Below, one piece after another: positions 46,201 through 52,200 of a stretch of 64,000 nucleotides of DNA. The translations under genes were made by a program, and so were the position numbers. The stretch comes from Bermanella sp044597725 (GTDB lineage: Bacteria; Pseudomonadota; Gammaproteobacteria; Pseudomonadales; Oceanobacteraceae): positions 1,550,001-1,614,000 of the forward strand of contig NZ_CP139003.1 of the NCBI RefSeq assembly GCF_044597725.1. The letters run 5' to 3'. The number at the start of each line of letters is the position of its first letter. Within the stretch, counting starts at the first letter, position 1. The notes below the pieces were generated by a model, which searched no databases, was not told where the DNA came from, and worked only from the letters and a program-made list of their open reading frames with translations.

Positions 46201-49200
46201 GAATCTGGCATATACGGACAAAATATAAGCCTATATTTAGGCAATATAAGCGCCGTAGATGATAATAAAAACGGACAATTACGTTACGAAGTACTTCAGC
46301 GCAATGAGCAAGGCGAGTATGTATCAGTAAAAGACATTGCTGCGACCCACAGAAACTATCAATATATTTCTCTCAATATCCCCAATACAGAGCTACCGGG
46401 GAATGAATATACCTTTAAGTTGCGGGTTTTAGATAAATTAAATCAACATAGCGATACACAATCGTATTCAATTCCATTGACGAAACGACCAAATCAGGTT
46501 CGTTTCAGCAACAGTGATAATTATAATCCGAGCTTGGTATCACCCGATACCGATGCTCTCTATCAGGTAGTTGTATTGGATGACGTTGCGCGCCCCGTTC
46601 CAAATCAGCGAGTACTATGGACGGTTCAATCTCGTGATACGAACGCGACCACGACGATTGGTGCTTCTGAGACCAACAACCAAGGTCACGCAGAGATCCT
46701 ATTTGATACTAAACGTCTCAAAGGAAATTATCTGTTAAAAGCGAGGCTGCCACATTACCCTGACTTGCAAGAAGCATTACTACCTCTTGTGGTTGAAGCA
46801 GGCGCTCTTTCAGCCATCCGAGTGGATTACCATGCCAATCAAGAAGTTGCTGACGGCATGAATATGAAGTTGATCCCCGTTGATAGTGGCGGTAACACAC
46901 CTATTGAAGAGAATGGACATAATGTCTCGCTTACTTTACCTAGTGGCTTCCACTTCTCGTTTGCTCAAGCCTTAGATGTAACCGTACTGCCAGATGGGCG
47001 TGAGAAAATATCAGTCAATATTAGTAGTGAAAGACTCGAACTAGAACTTGGAACGGGAGAGCTTGCCGGAGAATATGAGTTTGAAGTAGATACTCAGTTG
47101 AAGAGTTATAGGCAGTTCAATGGAAGCTGGCTCGAAGTTAATAGCCTGCCTATTGAGTTAGTTGCATCTCAAGCCAATGACTACACGATCATACCGAGCG
47201 AAATTTTGACCGATGGTAATCTTGCAAGTCGGGAGAATGTACTTGAGCAAGGTGATACACAGAAATACCAGGTTGCTTTAGTAGATCGATTTGGAAATCT
47301 AGTTTCTAAGATCAATACAAACGAAGGTTTACTAAATACTGATTACGAAGTGAATATTATAGACGTCGATGATGAAATGGTTCTGGCGAGTGGCCGCCTG
47401 ATTAGTGGTCAAGCAACACTAGATGTCTTATTTGAATCGATTGGAAATAAAGCGCTTCAACTAAAGGCTGAACAAGATGCTCCCGTCAGTTTTGTTAAAA
47501 ACTTTGCAGAGCAAGTTCATAAGAAACTGCCTCATATCGTGCAGCCTAGTTTTGAATATAGGTCCAAACCTTATACACCACATTTGAGTCTCATATTTTC
47601 TGAGGAGATCACCTTAGAAGAGCCAGATGATATTCAATCTATTCTCAATGTGCACAATGCATTGACTGGCGAAGCATTAACGGTTCGTACGCATTCAATT
47701 GCTGACAACAAGCTGAATATTACCTTCAATGAGGCAATTCAATTAGGTACGAGTTACTCCATAGATACTCAATCTTCCTCGCTAATGGGTATGATTGAGA
47801 AAGACACTGTATATGGGCAAACACTGCATCAGGTTACTCCAGATGTATTTATTGAGGATCTTACCGGTGGCTATCAAATTCAATCGGAAGACTTAGCTTT
47901 CAAGGGTTATATTCGTACTGATAAGCAAATTTCTAGCGCAATGGCTGTATGGGATAATGGTGAGCAAGAGGCTATAAATCTTCACCAGAACGAATCTGTA
48001 ATAGAGCTACCTTGGAATGATGCTCACTTAGCCCGTATTGATGCTGAGCCGCTGACGTTAAGTGTAGACGCATCGTTCTCTGATGGGACCATCGCACACA
48101 TAGCCAATAGTCTGAACATTCAGATGCTTAGTCGAGATGGTGACTATGATGGCGACGGACTCAGTAATTATGAGGAATATAAAACCAAAGTACTTAGCCC
48201 ATTATTGGCAGATACTGATGGAAATGGCATTAACGATGCGGTTGATGATTATGATCAGGATGGCCTTACTAACCAAGAAGAGATTGAATTCGGCACAAGT
48301 GTTTCTAATTCAGACTCTGACTCAGATGGTTTATCCGATGCGTTAGAATATCAGCTAGGCACGATCGCCGTTGGTGAACAAGGTTTCGATAGTGACTCGG
48401 ATGGTATTCCTGATTATATAGAGCATATATCACTTTCTGATCCTTCAGATAGTAACGAAGCGATAGTAGACCCATTCTACATAACAGATATGAGAGCACT
48501 TCAGCCTGCGGTTAGTTTTGAATATACAGGTACAAGCTTCTCGTATTCGCCTAAAGTAGAAGTACATTTTGTTCATGAACAATTCGAACACTGGTTGGAT
48601 GTGAGCACTATTCCAAATATGCTCGTATTTGAAAGTAACGATGTGTCTATTGCAGCACCAACGACTACCGATGTTGAGATTGTGGGCGCAGGTCAAACAA
48701 GCGTAATAATCAGCTTGTTAGAAAATCCTTTGGTGCAAACCGAGCAACGAGTTAATGTAGAAAGTTTAGATACAAATGCACCTGAGTTACATTTCTTAGA
48801 TATTGATATGCCAAATCAATTCTTTAGAGGTTCAGATGCAAATATTGTTTTCCTAGATATTCCAACATCCGACTTGATAAAGATTAATTCGGCAACCTTA
48901 GATGGCCAGCACGTGGCTATCGATACTCAAATGGGTTTAGATGCGCCACAGTGTGCAAGGTTGAGATTTGATGGTTCGTCGGTAGGTGATGACAGAAGCA
49001 ACTTTGATGGTATTAATCATGGCGCATGGGATCACTCTGAATGCCCCATATCATTAACCAGTTATAAGCATGTTTATGCGTCTTGGGGGCTTCTAGATCA
49101 AGGGTTTGCGTCTAATCGAAATGATCACAGAATGGTGCTCGCTATGCAGGCACCTATTGCATCCGTTGACTCCGAAGTTGATTTAACAATTAACATCGAT

Positions 49201-52200
49201 AACCTAACAACGGGAGAAATATCTCAGTTAAGCCTTAGCATTCCTATAAGAGAGAACCAACCACTGCAGGTAGCCACTGAGCCTAGTGCAGGGTATTTAA
49301 ATGCAACAGGCGGGCTATACATCAACAATGATGACTTAGGATCGTTAGAAGTTGGCTTATCCTTAAATGGTCAGCCCATTGAGTCTGAATTCAGTGAAAA
49401 CTTCGCTGCTAAGAGCTTGGTAGATATAAAAATGCAACGGCTCAACTCAGTACGTTTCTATGGTTTTGAGTTACTAGAACCGCTTTTAGCAAGCTCAGTG
49501 CTAATGCAACTTGACGCCGATACCTCGTTAGAAAATGCGCAAAATACGATGAACAGTGATTTCTATCTATTGCCAGATCAGGCCCAAGTAACCGAGGGCG
49601 ATCTCATACCACTCGATGCACAGATTTCAACAAATAGCCAAGGTGGCACCGTTATAAATATAACGACAACGGAATCCGTATCTGGTGGCAATTATGTCAT
49701 GGTAACCGCGCTGCGAGGAGATAGCCCTAGCGAGATTGTTTCAAATTCAGGTACTGAGAGAGCCGAGCCAAGTCCTAATGACTATTATGCGTGGATTAAT
49801 TCTAGCGAGATTAATAGTCACATTTGGCTAACCGAAATGCCTGTGCCGAGTTTGAAGCTGGTATCGCAAGGACAGCAGGTGGTTCTAATGAGAGGTAAAA
49901 TTGATGAGTATGAAGAATTCCTATCATTGCCATCAAAGTCTTATGCTCCACTCATAATGACGCCAGGTGGTAGTCAGGCACCAATGATCGATCAAGATGA
50001 TCTCGAGTTCTATCTAGAAGTTAATAAGCAAGTAATAGAAGCGGGTGAACTTGGATTATATGTGAGAGAGAGGACAAAGCCAGAAAATACTGTAATTGTC
50101 GAAGCACAACCATTTGACGCTCTCTCATGGATGATAGCTGAAGGTGTGTCGAGAAATCATCCTGCTGTGAGTACCGACTCTAAATGGTTGCAATACTTAC
50201 AGAATATTAAAGTAAGTGAACTACCAGCTTCAGCCGATTACCTATCAGGTCACGTATGGGATTGGGGCTTAGAGTATCCATCCACGTTATTGCAAATGCC
50301 AGAATTGGTAACCTTGCAATATAGTTGTGGAAACGAGCTATGCACAATTGATGTTACCGATAGTTTAGAGCCCACTCCGTTCTATTTTGACGAGTTTGGT
50401 TATGCTCTACCGGATAGCCCAGAAGTGGCAAATGATGCGGCTATTACCTTACAAGGTGCGTACCTGAATTTAGACCCCTATGTACTAATGGAGAGTGCAG
50501 GTTTAGAACAATTTAGTCTTAAGTTCAAATTTAGTGATGAGCCCACTTTGGCATTTTCAGAATACCTCGATCTCCAAAAAATCCGCTTACCAACATTGGG
50601 TAGTAAGTTTGAATGGCGTTCGCAATATGATTACGACGTTGTACTAGATGCAAATTCTATGACCTCCATTACGCCTGAACATGATTTTGTTAAGTTTGTA
50701 GATCAACAAAAGCAATCAATTGTAAGATTAAATATTAAACAAACAGGGCCTCATATCGTACAAGGTAAAGAAATCGTACCTAATCAAGTGCTGGCGATCA
50801 CAATGCTAAACGACTTAGCTTTAACCTGCGGGAATCGTGAGCAACCGCGGTATTTAGCTCAAGGTCAAGGGATGCTCGAAGGAACGATGGACTATCCGCC
50901 TAGTCCGACGTTCGGGTTTGAACCAGTTGCAACAGGTGACTGCAAAAAAGCAGCTGTATTCAAGGTATCGGCCCAAGATACTTATATCGACATACCTGTA
51001 CACTTGGCAGGACCGAAACCTGTTGGTAGTTATATGGCTCAAGCATTAGTCACCAACTTACATACAGGGCAAACGAAAGTGATTGATATTCCTTACATAG
51101 TCGAGTCAACCTATGAAGGAGAACAACCTGAGTTACCATTCGAGAGCGATGAATTACCGTTTAATGCTACCTGGGAAACAACCCCAGTAATGTACTCATT
51201 GGGTGGAGACCAAGTGGGCAGCGGTGGTACTGTGTTTACAGATATTCTAGTCGAAGTTCCGACTGGTTCCGGGCTTAGGGAATGTACTGTAGAAAGAGAT
51301 TGGGAAATTGTCGAGATGGGACTCGCCAGTCAATGCGATATCATTTATTACAATCGATATACTGACGCCGGACCAGTTAAAGAAGTGGCTATTGGTATTG
51401 CTGTGATCAATTATATCCAGGAGCATGGACCAATTACCGTTAATCTAGAAACGGCAAAATCAGTAGGTTTCGACTTTGAATACACGGGTATTGTTAGCTA
51501 TGAACTTAACCCGACGGTAGAAGAAGCAAAATTTAATGTTACGTTACCCGAACTCAACAATGGCGTTTTGAGCTATAAACTCGGTCAAGCTTTTTTGCCT
51601 GAGTTAGAAATTGATGCCAACGTAGACGGCCGGATATATTTGGTGGAAAGTGGAGCATTAATCAATTATGACTCTGATGACTCAATTGAAGCACCACTAA
51701 CGTTTACCAGTTATCCGATAGAAGAAAATAGTAATGATTATCCCTCATACAGCTATAGCCCTTATTTAAGTGTGCAAACGTATTCATCAACCGAGGTTAG
51801 AACGAATATTCGCTACTTAGACGAATCATACAATGGCAAAGTGGTTAATTTCCGTGTGTATTACAATGGACAGGTTGTTGACCTGCCTAGCTTTACACTA
51901 AGCATGGAGACCGCAACTCAGGAAGAGTGTGAGCAAGAAACAAGTGTTGAGGTTGAGCGTTTACCCGGCTGGAACACCGATCATTATGACTATGAATTTA
52001 ACGTTAACTCCAAATTCAAAATCGAAAACCTAGCAATAAAAACCCAAGACTCAATATCGGGAGCCATGACCACGCTAAACAAATCGGGCGATTCTTACGC
52101 CTGTAACGGCACGTGTAATCTACCGATTCATAGTCACTCAGAAATTACAGCCAATGTAGATCTATTAGGTTGTGATATACCTGTTACTCAACAAATCAAT

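Noticed and set aside
48139..48471. RTX-type calcium repeats
   Set aside because: The loops are DxDxDG followed by helix-like LxNxEE segments, as in thrombospondin type 3 or dockerin loops, not the GGxGxDxxx nonapeptides of type I substrates.
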